DNA of 64,000 nt from CAZGSN01 sp964371655 (GCA_964371655.1 CAYJOD010000010.1:1-64000); one strand, 5' to 3'. Counted from the first letter of the stretch, positions 9,395 to 17,768 are shown. A program made the numbers and translations. Notes: generated from the sequence alone by a model not told the origin.

Positions 9395-9478
9395 CGCACC
9401 TCTTACCCCAGAACGTCCGCGCGATCGTGCGCCCGTCGATCAGCACCGGGGCCACCGGATGCTCGTTCGGGCTCAGCT
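9395..9478 (-). pseudogene. Fragment of a SWIM zinc-finger protein gene
   Basis: Read on the minus strand this stretch encodes HPVAPVLIDGRTIARTFWGK, which matches HPVAPVLIEGRAIARTFWGK near the N-terminus of the intact SWIM gene at 16383-17276; the DNA is also closely similar to 17133-17215. Nothing else of the SWIM gene follows: after WGK the frame runs into unrelated sequence. It lies between the small hypothetical gene and vapC and is best read as a residual piece of a second SWIM locus. Confidence 0.75.
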
Positions 9479-9871
9479 CGCGGCCCAGTCTTCGACCCGG
9501 AGTCGCGGCACGCGAGAAAACTCTGCGGCGTTGTGGGTGACCAAGGTAAGGTCGTGCGCAAGCGCAATCGCCGCAATCAATAGATCGCGCTCGCCAATCG
9601 GCTTGTGAGGCAGGAGGTGTCGAATGCGGGCGTGCTGCTCGGCGGCCTCACGATCGAAAGGGATCACCGGAAAGGGCTCGATCACCGTTCTCCACGCCTC
9701 TCGTTTCCGTGCTGGGCTGAGGCTCTTTTCGGCTCCGTACCACAATTCGGCGACGGTAATGCTGGACACGGCAACATCGTCGGGGCTTTGGCGCTGGAGA
9801 TGCGCACGCACAGCAGGCGGGCGGCCGCGAACGGCGTGAATCAAGACGTTGGTATCGAGCAGCCAGATCAT
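9473..9871 (-). CDS. vapC: VapC-type PIN-domain ribonuclease toxin
   Basis: A 132-residue PIN-domain protein, the usual length for VapC. PIN acidic residues are visible: Asp6 in LLDTNVLI, Glu42 in TVAELWYG and Asp96 in GERDLLIAA, followed by LTLVTHNAAEF. VapC toxins cut RNA, commonly tRNA, when freed from their VapB partner. The start codon overlaps the vapB stop by 4 bp (ATGA), so the two are translationally coupled. Its 3' end overlaps the edge of the SWIM-gene fragment. The particular RNA target cannot be read from the sequence. Confidence 0.92.
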   Translation of the reverse strand: MIWLLDTNVLIHAVRGRPPAVRAHLQRQSPDDVAVSSITVAELWYGAEKSLSPARKREAWRTVIEPFPVIPFDREAAEQHARIRHLLPHKPIGERDLLIAAIALAHDLTLVTHNAAEFSRVPRLRVEDWAAS

Positions 9872-10149
9872 GCGTCATCGGCGGCGAGATCGAGGAGCCG
9901 CCCCCCGATTGAAACGATCCGACCCAAATCGAGGTCCTTCGCGCGCCGGTCAATGCGCGACCAGTATCCGGCGGGCCACTTGCGTTTCGCAACCGTCTCC
10001 AAGACAACCGCTTCCCCTTCCTTCCGGATCGCCACCTCTTTCCCCTCGAACCGAAACTGTCGTGGCAAGCGGACGGCTTGCGAGCGCCCGTTGGTAAAGA
10101 TCTTCGCCCGTGCGTTCGATGTGGTCTCGGCTCGTGCGCTACGCACCAT
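9868..10149 (-). CDS. vapB: VapB-type AbrB-fold antitoxin
   Basis: A 93-residue antitoxin. An N-terminal SpoVT/AbrB DNA-binding motif is clear: AKIFTNGRSQAVRLPRQFRF then EGKEVAIRKEGEAVVLE. The C-terminal half would wrap the VapC active site. The ATG at 10149 is supported by a GGAGG ribosome site 7 bases upstream (10157-10161 on this strand). Immediately before that is a perfect 16-bp palindrome, consistent with self-repression by the VapBC complex. Confidence 0.92.
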   Translation of the reverse strand: MVRSARAETTSNARAKIFTNGRSQAVRLPRQFRFEGKEVAIRKEGEAVVLETVAKRKWPAGYWSRIDRRAKDLDLGRIVSIGGRLLDLAADDA

Positions 10150-10162
10150 GATCGGTCCTCCG

Positions 10163-10178
10163 TATAGACCGGTCTATA
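10163..10178. promoter_or_regulatory. Operator-like palindrome of vapBC
   Basis: TATAGACCGGTCTATA is a perfect 16-bp inverted repeat placed just upstream of the vapB ribosome-binding site. VapBC complexes repress their own promoters by binding such palindromes; binding here is inferred from position only. Confidence 0.7.
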
Positions 10179-10280
10179 TCACCGGCCACTGGCACACTCC
10201 ATCCCGCGATGCGTCAGCTGCGCCGCCGCAGCGCAGGTCTGATATCGCTCCGTACGTCGCCCTCAGTCCCCGCTCAGCGG

Positions 10281-10417
10281 CTTTGCCCGGTAATTCGAGT
10301 GGCTTCCTCCGTCATCCCGGCGAAAGCCGGGATTCAGCCCCACAACCCCGCCTGGATGCCGGCTTTCGCCGGCATGACGATGCTTTCGTGACGGGTCGGC
10401 GGAATTACCGGGCAAAG
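10281..10417. mobile_element. MITE-like element with 16-bp terminal inverted repeats and REP core
   Basis: CTTTGCCCGGTAATTC at 10281-10296 is perfectly inverted at 10402-10417. Inside lies a second inverted pair, GTCATCCCGGCGAAAGCC (from 10311) facing GGCTTTCGCCGGCATGAC (to 10378). The element is 137 bp with no coding capacity. The inner pair is the widespread REP-type core GTCATcCCGGCGAAAGCcGG. The rest of the gap 10150-10578 holds no gene. Confidence 0.75.
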
Positions 10418-10578
10418 CTCCGCTCTGCTTCTTCCCCTTCACGATGGTCAGGGTGTTGACGATGACCGGGGAGCCGGTCGAGACCATGTTCGCGGTGAAG
10501 TTTCCTTTATGGTGCAGGCGCTGGCGGCCGCCTTGTCGGGAACCCCGATTCGACTAAGGTGAACGCAGGGGTCGATTC

Positions 10579-13188
10579 ATGCATGCCAGATCGAAATCGT
10601 GCGGCACCGGCCTTGCGGCTCTGGACGGGGTTCTGCAAGGGCTACTTCCCGGGGACAATATCGTCTGGCAGGTGGGTGCGATCGACGACTACGCGGTTTT
10701 CGTCAAGCCGTTCGCGCACAACGCATTGCACCATGGCCGCAAGCTGATCTACTTCCGTTTCGCCCGGCATCCGGCGCTGCTTGCCGACGAGGCGGGCGTA
10801 GAGATCCATCACGTTTCACCGGAGCTTGGCTTCGAGACCTTCACCACCCAAATCCACGACGTCATCGAGCGCGCCGGGCGCGGCACGTTCTACGTCTTCG
10901 ATTGCCTCTCCGATCTCGCTGCCGACTGGTACAGCGATCTCATGCTCGGCAACTTCTTCATGGTCACCTGCCCTTACCTTTACGACCTGGACACCGTCAC
11001 CTACTTCGCGCTCCGGCGCGATCAGCATTCGCTCGAAGCCGTCGCCGCGATTCGCGATACCACCCAGGTCCTCGTCGACGTCTTTCGCCGCGACCGCCAG
11101 CTCTACGTGCACCCGTTGAAGGTGCAGGAGCGCTCGTCGCCGACCATGTATCTCCCGCACCTCTACGAGGACGGAAGCTTGCGACCGCTCACCCAGAGTG
11201 GCGTGGTGTCCGAGGTGTTGGCGCAACGCAGTGAGCACTGGGGCGATGCCGTTTCCCGCACCCTCGACATCTGGGACCGCAAGTTTCTGCAGGCACGGCA
11301 GGTGGAGGAGGCCGGGGCATCCGGCACCGAGGCCGCGGACACCGTCGACCATCTGCTGCGCATGGTCGTCACCCGCGACGAACGCCAGCTCGCCCTGGCC
11401 AAGCGCTATCTCGGGCTCGCCGACATTTTGGAGATCCGCAAGCGTATGATCGGCACCGGGCGCATCGGCGGGAAGGCGCTCGGGATGCTGCTGGCGCGAG
11501 CCATCTTACGCAAGACCGACGAGCGCTGGCGACAGCGGCTCGAACCCCACGATTCCTTTTACCTAGGCACCGACGTGTTCTACACGTATCTCGTCCGCAA
11601 CCAGTGTTGGCGGATCCGCCGCAACCAGCGCAACGCGGTCACCTTTCTTGACGGAGCGGAGGAAGCGCAGCAGCGAATGTTGTCGGGAACGCTGCCGCCG
11701 TTCATTCATCAGCAATTCGTTGCCATGCTCGAATACTTCGGCCAGTCGCCGATCATCGTGCGCTCGAGCAGCCTTCTCGAGGACGGGTTCGGCAACGCGT
11801 TCACCGGGAAATACGAGAGCGTGTTCTGTCCGAACCAAGGTTCGCCCGACCAACGGCTGTCCGCTTTCCTGCGCGCGCTGCAAACCGTGTACGCGAGCGC
11901 GATGAGCCGCGAGGCGCTCTTGTACCGCGCCCGGCGCGGGCTCCTCGACCGCGACGAGCAGATGGCCGTGCTGGTGCAGCGGGTCTCGGGCGGGGTCTAC
12001 GGCAGCCTCTTCTTCCCGCATATCGCCGGCGTCGGGCTCTCCTACAATCCGTATGCGTGGAGCCCCGACATCGACCCGCAACAAGGAGTTCTGCGCCTGG
12101 TCTTCGGTTTGGGAACGCGCGCGGTCGAACGCGCGGACGACGACTACACGCGGGTGGTGGCCCTCAGCGCGCCGCTGCGGCGGCCGGAGGCCGAGCTCTC
12201 CGAAGTGGTCGAGCACGCGCAGCATAGGGTCGACGTCCTCGATCTACGCGCCAACTGCTTCACGGCTCTGTCGAGCAACGAGACCCTCGGCGTCAGCTCA
12301 GAGATTCCGGCGGAGCTGTTCGCTCGCCGCCGCGACCTGTCACCGGAGCGCTCGGGCCGCAGCACCCGCACCGCGACGCCACCGTGGGTCCTCACCTTCG
12401 ATCAGTTGCTGTCGGCGACGTCTTTCGTGCCCGACATGCGCGACATGCTCGGCGTCCTGCACCAAGCCTACAACTCTCCCGTGGACATTGAGTTCACCGC
12501 CAACTTCCAGACGGCGTCGAGCTATCGCATCAACCTGGTTCAGTGCCGTCCACTGCAGGTGCGCGAAGGCGGCAGCATCGTTCCGGTACCGGAAGGATTA
12601 CGCCCCGAGGACATCGTGTTGGAAGCGCGCGGCAGCATCGTCGGGCAAAGCTCCTTTGCGACCGTGGATCGGCTCATCTACGTCGTCCCGTCGGCATATG
12701 CGGCGCTACCGATCCGAGATCGGCCGACGATCGCGCGCTTGATCGGACGACTCAACCACGGACGCGACAGCGATCGCCGCCGCACCGTGATGCTGCTCGG
12801 TCCCGGCCGTTGGGGAACGAGCACGCCGTCGCTCGGCGTGCCGGTGTCGTTTGCGGAGATCAACACCGTCTCGGTGCTGTGCGAGATCGTCGTCCTAGGG
12901 AGCGGGCTGGTGCCGGACATCTCGCTCGGGACACATTTCTTCAACGATCTGGTGGAAGCCAACATGCTGTACCTGGCGGTGTATCCCGGCCGTAAGGGGA
13001 ACATCCTCAATGAGGATTTCTTCGCGCGTCATCCCAATCGGCTCGCCGAGCTCCTACCCGACGATGCCGCCTGGGAGAGTGTCGTGCGCGTGATCGACAT
13101 GCCGGCACTGCCCGGCGGCACGGCGCTCTACCTCAACGCCAACTGCATGCAGCAGCGCGCCGTGTGCTACCTCGGTTCATTGCCCTGA
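10579..13188 (+). CDS. KaiC-like domain fused to PEP-synthase-type ATP-grasp domain
   Basis: An 869-residue protein. The N-terminal 200 residues read like a RecA/KaiC-type domain (CGTGLAALDGVLQGLLPGD, later TFYVFDCLSDLAADW) but without a recognisable P-loop. Residues about 290-660 are the pyruvate phosphate dikinase/PEP-synthase ATP-binding domain: RIGGKALGM (Lys299), IIVRSSSLLEDGFGNAFTGK (from Ile392), ending VQCRPLQ. The C-terminus has LLGPGRWGTSTPSLGVPV and GTHFFNDLVEANMLYL, seen in PEP-synthase-like proteins of unknown role. No phosphohistidine swivel (GG.TSHAA type) or PEP/pyruvate barrel is present, so it is unlikely to be a true PEP synthase. It overlaps the convergent fic gene by 12 bp. 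Confidence 0.85.
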   Translation: MHARSKSCGTGLAALDGVLQGLLPGDNIVWQVGAIDDYAVFVKPFAHNALHHGRKLIYFRFARHPALLADEAGVEIHHVSPELGFETFTTQIHDVIERAGRGTFYVFDCLSDLAADWYSDLMLGNFFMVTCPYLYDLDTVTYFALRRDQHSLEAVAAIRDTTQVLVDVFRRDRQLYVHPLKVQERSSPTMYLPHLYEDGSLRPLTQSGVVSEVLAQRSEHWGDAVSRTLDIWDRKFLQARQVEEAGASGTEAADTVDHLLRMVVTRDERQLALAKRYLGLADILEIRKRMIGTGRIGGKALGMLLARAILRKTDERWRQRLEPHDSFYLGTDVFYTYLVRNQCWRIRRNQRNAVTFLDGAEEAQQRMLSGTLPPFIHQQFVAMLEYFGQSPIIVRSSSLLEDGFGNAFTGKYESVFCPNQGSPDQRLSAFLRALQTVYASAMSREALLYRARRGLLDRDEQMAVLVQRVSGGVYGSLFFPHIAGVGLSYNPYAWSPDIDPQQGVLRLVFGLGTRAVERADDDYTRVVALSAPLRRPEAELSEVVEHAQHRVDVLDLRANCFTALSSNETLGVSSEIPAELFARRRDLSPERSGRSTRTATPPWVLTFDQLLSATSFVPDMRDMLGVLHQAYNSPVDIEFTANFQTASSYRINLVQCRPLQVREGGSIVPVPEGLRPEDIVLEARGSIVGQSSFATVDRLIYVVPSAYAALPIRDRPTIARLIGRLNHGRDSDRRRTVMLLGPGRWGTSTPSLGVPVSFAEINTVSVLCEIVVLGSGLVPDISLGTHFFNDLVEANMLYLAVYPGRKGNILNEDFFARHPNRLAELLPDDAAWESVVRVIDMPALPGGTALYLNANCMQQRAVCYLGSLP

Positions 13189-14247
13189 GCGGGCAGCCCG
13201 GCGATAGCGGACCGACCTCCCGGCACCGATGCGTTCCACTAGCCCCAACGCGGAAAGGCGCTTGAGCGCCTGCTTGGCCGTATCTCTCGGCAGGTCGAGT
13301 CCGCTGCAGACGAGTCGATTGGTGATCTCGCGGTTGCGCTCCAGGAGTCGCATCACTGCCACCTGATTCGCCGACAGCAGGCGGTCATCCGGGCGCTGTT
13401 CGACCAGGGCCTTGGCCTTACCAATGTGTTCGCGGATCACGTCGAGGAAGGCGCTCAGCCAAGGCGAAATGTCCGGACGCGGCAGGTTGCGCGTCGCCTG
13501 GCTGCGGCGCAGCGCCAGGTGGCACGGCGTCCACCGTCCGGCCAGAACCGCGTCGAACGAGATGTACGCCACTTGCGTGTAGCCGCACTGCAGCAAGAGC
13601 AAGTTGGTCAGGATTCGGGTCAAGCGTCCATTGCCGTCGGCAAACGGGTGAATCGCCGCGAACTCGAGCAGGAAGGAAGCGACGACGAGCAACGGGTGAA
13701 AGTCGGAATAGGCCAAGCGCGAAGTGGCCCACTCGATGAGCGCCTTGGTCTCCGCCGCCGCCAGATGAGGCGCGGCCGGCATCAGCGCCACCGGCTCGGT
13801 TCGCACCCGGCGTCCCACGCCGAGCTTGTCGGCGCTGCTGCGATAGCGGCCGCGCTGCGCCTTGTCCGCGTGCGAGTAGCGCAGCAATCGCGCTTGCAGC
13901 TGCAACACCAGATCCTCTTCGAAGACCATTTCCGGATACGTCTCCAGCACCGCGCGCAACACTTCGGCGTAACCCGCATGCGCCGGCGACTCGTACTCGT
14001 CCGCGTAGCCCGCCGAGCCCACGCGTCCGCCATCGCCGCCGCGGCCCTCGAGGCGAACGAACGCATTGACCGAATCTTCGACCACCCGGCTGGTGATGGA
14101 TTCGCGCGACACCAGACCCGGCAATTCTTGCCGGCCCCACCAGCCCTTGAATTCGTCGATCTCGCAGAGCTTGCGCATCGCCACGTGCAGCGCCATCGGC
14201 GTAAGCTGCGTCAATCTGCTGTCCAGACGATGACTGTCCATTGGCAT
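13177..14247 (-). CDS. Fic-domain protein (AMPylator type) with winged-helix C-terminus
   Basis: A 356-residue Fic family protein. The catalytic loop HPFADGNGR begins at His200, a full match to HPFx[D/E]GNGR, predicting nucleotide transfer (usually AMP) to target hydroxyl groups. Upstream, SRVVEDS in the N-terminal region may correspond to the inhibitory helix (S/T)xxxE(G/N) with Asp in place of Gly; this is uncertain. Residues about 300-350 (ANQVAVMRLLERNREITN, KQALKRLSALGLVERIG) form a winged helix, as in many DNA-binding stand-alone Fic proteins. No antitoxin gene is adjacent. The 3' end overlaps the convergent ATP-grasp gene. Confidence 0.92.
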   Translation of the reverse strand: MPMDSHRLDSRLTQLTPMALHVAMRKLCEIDEFKGWWGRQELPGLVSRESITSRVVEDSVNAFVRLEGRGGDGGRVGSAGYADEYESPAHAGYAEVLRAVLETYPEMVFEEDLVLQLQARLLRYSHADKAQRGRYRSSADKLGVGRRVRTEPVALMPAAPHLAAAETKALIEWATSRLAYSDFHPLLVVASFLLEFAAIHPFADGNGRLTRILTNLLLLQCGYTQVAYISFDAVLAGRWTPCHLALRRSQATRNLPRPDISPWLSAFLDVIREHIGKAKALVEQRPDDRLLSANQVAVMRLLERNREITNRLVCSGLDLPRDTAKQALKRLSALGLVERIGAGRSVRYRRAARSGQ

Positions 14248-14421
14248 CCCCGAATAGGCGCGAAAACTGTCGACCCTATGCCCGCTTGCACCCGTAAAGT
14301 CGACTCCCCCCGGACGCAGTCAGCCAATTAGACCCGATTAGCCCGATGAAATTTGACCTGTGAGCCTTGTGCTGGGTACAGAACCCTCGACGGACTCTTG
14401 GACTTATCGCAACCGAAATCG

Positions 14422-14429
14422 CGGAAGGA
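14422..14429 (+). promoter_or_regulatory. Ribosome-binding site fixing a GTG start for gdhA
   Basis: GGAAGGAG lies 8 bases before the GTG at 14438. The frame is open 26 codons further upstream, but those codons lack any family resemblance. Confidence 0.8.
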
Positions 14430-14437
14430 GACGACCT

Positions 14438-15781
14438 GTGGCACTGAACGAACAGTTGGAGACGATCTACCAGGACATCATGACGCGCAACCCAGGCGAG
14501 GTGGAGTTCCACCAGGCGGTGCACGAGGTGCTCGAATCCCTCGGACCGGTGTTGGTCAAGTATCCCGAGTTCACCGAGCACAAGATCATCGAGCGCGTGT
14601 GCGAGCCCGAGCGCCAGCTGATCTTCCGCGTGCCGTGGCAGGACGACCGCAACGAAGTGCGCATCAACCGCGGCTTCCGGGTGCAGTTCAGCAGCGCCCT
14701 GGGGCCCTACAAGGGCGGGTTGAGATTCCACCCCTCCGTGTATCTGGGGATCATCAAGTTCCTCGGCTTCGAGCAGATCTTCAAGAACTCGCTGACCGGC
14801 ATGCCCATCGGCGGCGCCAAGGGCGGTTCGGACTTCGATCCCAAGGGGAAGTCGGACAGCGAGATGATGCGCTTCTGTCAGAGCTTCATGATCGAGCTGT
14901 GGCGCATCATCGGAGAGCACACCGACGTGCCGGCGGGAGACATCGGCGTCGGCACTCGCGAGGTCGGCTACCTGTTCGGCCAATACAAGCGCCTGACCAA
15001 CAAGTTCGAGGCGGGCGTAATCACCGGCAAAGGGCTCTACTACGGCGGCAGTCAGGTGCGCACCGAGGCGACCGGTTACGGCTGTGTCTACTTCGTCAAC
15101 GAGATGCTCAAGGCTCGCAAGGACGGGTTTGAGGGGAGAAAGGTGGTGGTCTCGGGCTCCGGCAACGTCGCCATCTACACACACGAAAAGGTCACCCAGT
15201 TGGGCGGCAAGGTCGTCGCCATGAGCGATTCCGACGGCGTGATCTACGATGAGACCGGCATCAACCTCGAAACCATCAAACAGCTCAAAGAGGTCGAGAG
15301 GCGCCGGATCAAGGACTACTGCCAGTATCACCGTGGTGCGCGCTACACGCCCAACGGCCGCATCTGGGAGATCCCCTGCACCATCGCGTTTCCATCGGCG
15401 ACACAGAACGAGGTCACCGCACGCGACGCCAAAGCGCTGGTGGAGAACGGCTGCATCGCGGTCGGCGAAGGCGCCAACATGCCGACGACTCCCGAGGGCG
15501 CGCAGATTTTTCTTTCCGGCGGTGTCCTCTACGGACCCGGGAAGGCCGCCAACGCTGGTGGCGTCGCCACCTCGGCGCTCGAGATGCAGCAGAATGCCAG
15601 CCGCGACGCATGGACGTTCGAGGAGACCGACGCCAAGCTGCAGGAGATCATGCGCAACATCTTCCAGGCATGCTCCGAAGCCGCCGATGAGTTCGGCTCG
15701 CCCGGCAACTTGGTCAAGGGCGCCAACATCGCCGGGTTCATCAAAGTCGCCCGTGCCATGATCTCTCTCGGTCTCGTGTAG
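14438..15781 (+). CDS. gdhA: NADP-type glutamate dehydrogenase
   Basis: A 447-residue enzyme, the same length as the E. coli hexameric GdhA, interconverting 2-oxoglutarate plus ammonia and glutamate. The GTG start at 14438 gives VALNEQLETIYQDIMTRNP. The signature GGAKGGSDFDPKGKSD contains the catalytic Lys region, preceded by GPYKGGLRFHPSV; the nucleotide-binding fold starts at VVVSGSGNVAIYT. It stands alone, divergent from fic, and with the amt-glnK pair at 49 kb forms part of the ammonium assimilation capacity of this genome. Confidence 0.95.
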   Translation: MALNEQLETIYQDIMTRNPGEVEFHQAVHEVLESLGPVLVKYPEFTEHKIIERVCEPERQLIFRVPWQDDRNEVRINRGFRVQFSSALGPYKGGLRFHPSVYLGIIKFLGFEQIFKNSLTGMPIGGAKGGSDFDPKGKSDSEMMRFCQSFMIELWRIIGEHTDVPAGDIGVGTREVGYLFGQYKRLTNKFEAGVITGKGLYYGGSQVRTEATGYGCVYFVNEMLKARKDGFEGRKVVVSGSGNVAIYTHEKVTQLGGKVVAMSDSDGVIYDETGINLETIKQLKEVERRRIKDYCQYHRGARYTPNGRIWEIPCTIAFPSATQNEVTARDAKALVENGCIAVGEGANMPTTPEGAQIFLSGGVLYGPGKAANAGGVATSALEMQQNASRDAWTFEETDAKLQEIMRNIFQACSEAADEFGSPGNLVKGANIAGFIKVARAMISLGLV

Positions 15782-15833
15782 ACACCGCCGGCACCCGTCA
15801 CCAACGCGCGTAAGGTCGAGTGGAGGAACGACG

Positions 15834-16085
15834 ATGCTGCTCTCGTTCGGCCCCTACGCGGGGTGCAATCTGCACGACGTACCGGATTCCTACCTCGACG
15901 GCCTCACCTCGGAGGCCTTTACTCCCGAGCTACGTGAGGCCGTGATCCTCGAAATCGCTCGCCGCCGCGCTCAGCGCGTGGCGGCGAGCTCAGCCGCGCA
16001 CGCACCCAACCGCTGCTCTCGCTGTCTATCGGCACCGAGCTGGCCGCATTGCCGCGGCTCCTGGTGTTGCGCGCCCGAAAGTTGA
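15834..16085 (+). CDS. DUF3820-like small protein
   Basis: An 83-residue protein with a good GGAGG site before the ATG. Residues 1-45 resemble the DUF3820 pattern (FG.Y.G..l.diP..YL): SFGPYAGCNLHDVPDSYLDG then a helical ELREAVILEIARRRAQR. The C-terminal 35 residues are Cys/Ser/Pro-rich and may be non-native read-through into repeat-rich DNA. Function of the family is not established. It lies 50 bp after gdhA and could be co-transcribed. Confidence 0.55.
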   Translation: MLLSFGPYAGCNLHDVPDSYLDGLTSEAFTPELREAVILEIARRRAQRVAASSAAHAPNRCSRCLSAPSWPHCRGSWCCAPES

Positions 16086-16195
16086 AGACCGCCCTGAGAC
16101 CGATTTCGGAAGTCCGCGAACCAACGACAACGGTCTTCCCTTTGCGACTTTGCGCCTTGGCGCGAGGTACTCCTTCTTCGCATCATTGCTTGTTG

Positions 16196-16345
16196 CAAAA
16201 GCAAAAGAAGGGAATCCGCAGATGACGCAGATGAGTACTGCGCTTCGCAAAGGGCCACAAAGCAGGGATCTGTGTCATCTGCGTCATCTGTAGATCTTTC
16301 CTCCGCAGCTGCGGGATTTTCTATTTCTTTCGCAACGCTCAATAA
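16196..16345. repeat. GATGACGCAGATGAG / CATCTGCGTCATCTG repeat, copy 1
   Basis: A nearly identical unit occurs at 48943-49092. Each has an inverted pair, CAGATGACGCAGATGAG facing TGTGTCATCTGCGTCATCTG, separated by the shared spacer TACTGCGCTTCGCAAAGGGC, then the shared trailer TTTCTTTCGCAACGCTCA. The gap 16086-16382 holds nothing else recognisable. Confidence 0.85.
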
Positions 16346-16382
16346 GGTTGGCTCAGGTTGCGCAGGGGCAAGACCCGCGTAA

Positions 16383-17276
16383 TCACTTCTTCGCCAGACT
16401 CCTGCGCTTCGCGGCGGACGGGGTGCCGGCGCGTGGCGCACTCGCGTTGTGACGATTCCCGGCCTTGCTCTTTGCAGCAGTCGCCGTCTTGGCCGTCTTT
16501 TTCGCCGGCGTCTTCGTGCTGGTGCGCTTCGCCTTCGGCTTCTGAATCCGAGTTCCCAACGGCGCGTCTGACGCCATCTCGAGCCCGAAGATTTCCCCGA
16601 GGTCGCCGCCGTCGAGGAGCTTCTCCGCCGCGGGTCCTGTCTTCGTAAGCGGTAGGCCAGCACCGGCTCGGGCGATCAGATCCTTCTCATCCACTTCACG
16701 TAACTTGAAGAGCAGCTCGGGCTGTTGGTCGAGCCGGGCGCCGATGCCGTAGAGAACCGCCGCCACGTGTTTGCACATCGACGCCCAGTCCGGGCAGCTG
16801 CAATCGAGCTTGATCTCGCTCGGTGATGGAAACAGCCCGGTACGTTGCTGGCAGAGGCGCTCCATGACGCCTTTGGAAAAGCGTCCTTGCAGGAGCTCGA
16901 CGAGCGAGTCGATGGCACCGGCGGAGTCGTCGCAGATGGAGCTCCAGCGTTGCTTCGGAACTGCAGAGACCTTCACCTCGACTTTGTAGAGCTCCGAGCC
17001 GCTGACCACGGCTTTGACCGCGCCGGCGGCAATTTGCAGATCCACAACCGAGCCATTGCGGACGTACGTGCGCCCGCGCGGCAGCCGGTTGGAGTAGTCG
17101 CTGTAGCCCTCGAGGTTGTCGCACCACGCCTTGCCCCAGAACGTCCGCGCGATCGCGCGCCCCTCGATCAGCACCGGCGCCACCGGGTGCCCGTTTTTCC
17201 GGAGCTTCGCCATCTCGCGCGCGGCCTTGCGCCGGCGCTCGGCGACGGACACGTAGGGTTTCCAGTCGTAGTACAT
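16383..17276 (-). CDS. SWIM zinc-finger domain protein
   Basis: A 297-residue protein with the SWIM motif CxCx6CxH: Cys159, Cys161, Cys168 and His170 in LDCSCPDWASMCKHVAAVLY. Such proteins are commonly encoded next to SNF2-family helicases and are presumed to help them act on DNA. The N-terminus MYYDWKPYVSVAERRRKA and HPVAPVLIEGRAIARTFWGK are typical of this bacterial family. The last 60 residues are a Lys/Ala/Thr-rich basic tail. Directly upstream, with its stop 4 bases before this ATG, is the 3' remnant of a SNF2 helicase gene, showing the ancestral operon order helicase-SWIM; the intact helicase now lies about 1.3 kb away. Confidence 0.88.
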   Translation of the reverse strand: MYYDWKPYVSVAERRRKAAREMAKLRKNGHPVAPVLIEGRAIARTFWGKAWCDNLEGYSDYSNRLPRGRTYVRNGSVVDLQIAAGAVKAVVSGSELYKVEVKVSAVPKQRWSSICDDSAGAIDSLVELLQGRFSKGVMERLCQQRTGLFPSPSEIKLDCSCPDWASMCKHVAAVLYGIGARLDQQPELLFKLREVDEKDLIARAGAGLPLTKTGPAAEKLLDGGDLGEIFGLEMASDAPLGTRIQKPKAKRTSTKTPAKKTAKTATAAKSKAGNRHNASAPRAGTPSAAKRRSLAKK

Positions 17277-17279
17277 GGA

Positions 17280-17357
17280 TCAGATCTCCTGTAGCGCGGC
17301 GTTGATATCGAGGGCGACGAGCTTAAGCAGTCCCTCGTCGTTCAGCCGTCTGGTGGT
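17280..17357 (-). pseudogene. Remnant of SNF2 helicase C-terminus
   Basis: The minus strand encodes LNDEGLLKLVALDINAALQEI then stop, matching MKDAELLQLVALDINAALKET at the end of the intact helicase (18613-21336). A 31-bp stretch (17293-17323) is identical to 18626-18656. The remnant starts right after the MazF stop codon, so everything from there to 18612 sits between two copies of the helicase end. Confidence 0.8.
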
Positions 17358-17768
17358 CTAGGACTCCGACGAGGATCGGGGCGGGGTACTCTCGATAGGA
17401 TGATCGAGCCCGAGTGTGTGGCGAAGCGCGGTGGCAATCTGCTCCATGGGCAGACTACCGATCACCCGATCGAGGGCCATCTCCGTGACAGTGGCGAGAT
17501 TGTCGGTCATCACTACGGAATCGGTGAGCAGTCCGGACTGCTTCCCATCGAGAGTGGAGAGCAGCACAGGAACGCGGCTTCGATGGCCGGCACGAAACAT
17601 CTTGCTGGTGATCATCGCTACGATCAGCTGCGACAGCCCGGTGTCGAGATGGTCGGCCTGAACGATGAGCGCGGGCCGTGGCTTGGCGGTGCGCAGGTCG
17701 GAATTGGGAAAGAGAACCAGGACGACATCGCCGCGCTTACCGCTTCGACTTTGCGGCGTCGTAGTCAT
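17358..17768 (-). CDS. PemK/MazF-type endoribonuclease toxin
   Basis: With the ATG at 17768 the protein has 136 residues (MTTTPQSRSGKRGDVVLVLF), a usual MazF/PemK length; the frame is open another 27 codons upstream within the antitoxin gene. The family fold is seen in KRGDVVLVLFPNSDL, KPRPALIVQ and MTDNLATV near the end of the domain. MazF proteins cleave single-stranded mRNA. It overlaps the antitoxin gene by 32 bp, so the pair is one operon. The stop codon abuts the helicase remnant. Confidence 0.85.
   Translation of the reverse strand: MTTTPQSRSGKRGDVVLVLFPNSDLRTAKPRPALIVQADHLDTGLSQLIVAMITSKMFRAGHRSRVPVLLSTLDGKQSGLLTDSVVMTDNLATVTEMALDRVIGSLPMEQIATALRHTLGLDHPIESTPPRSSSES

Noticed and set aside
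14360..14437. Longer gdhA start
   Set aside because: The 26 extra residues do not resemble GdhA; the GTG at 14438 has a strong ribosome site and gives the family length.
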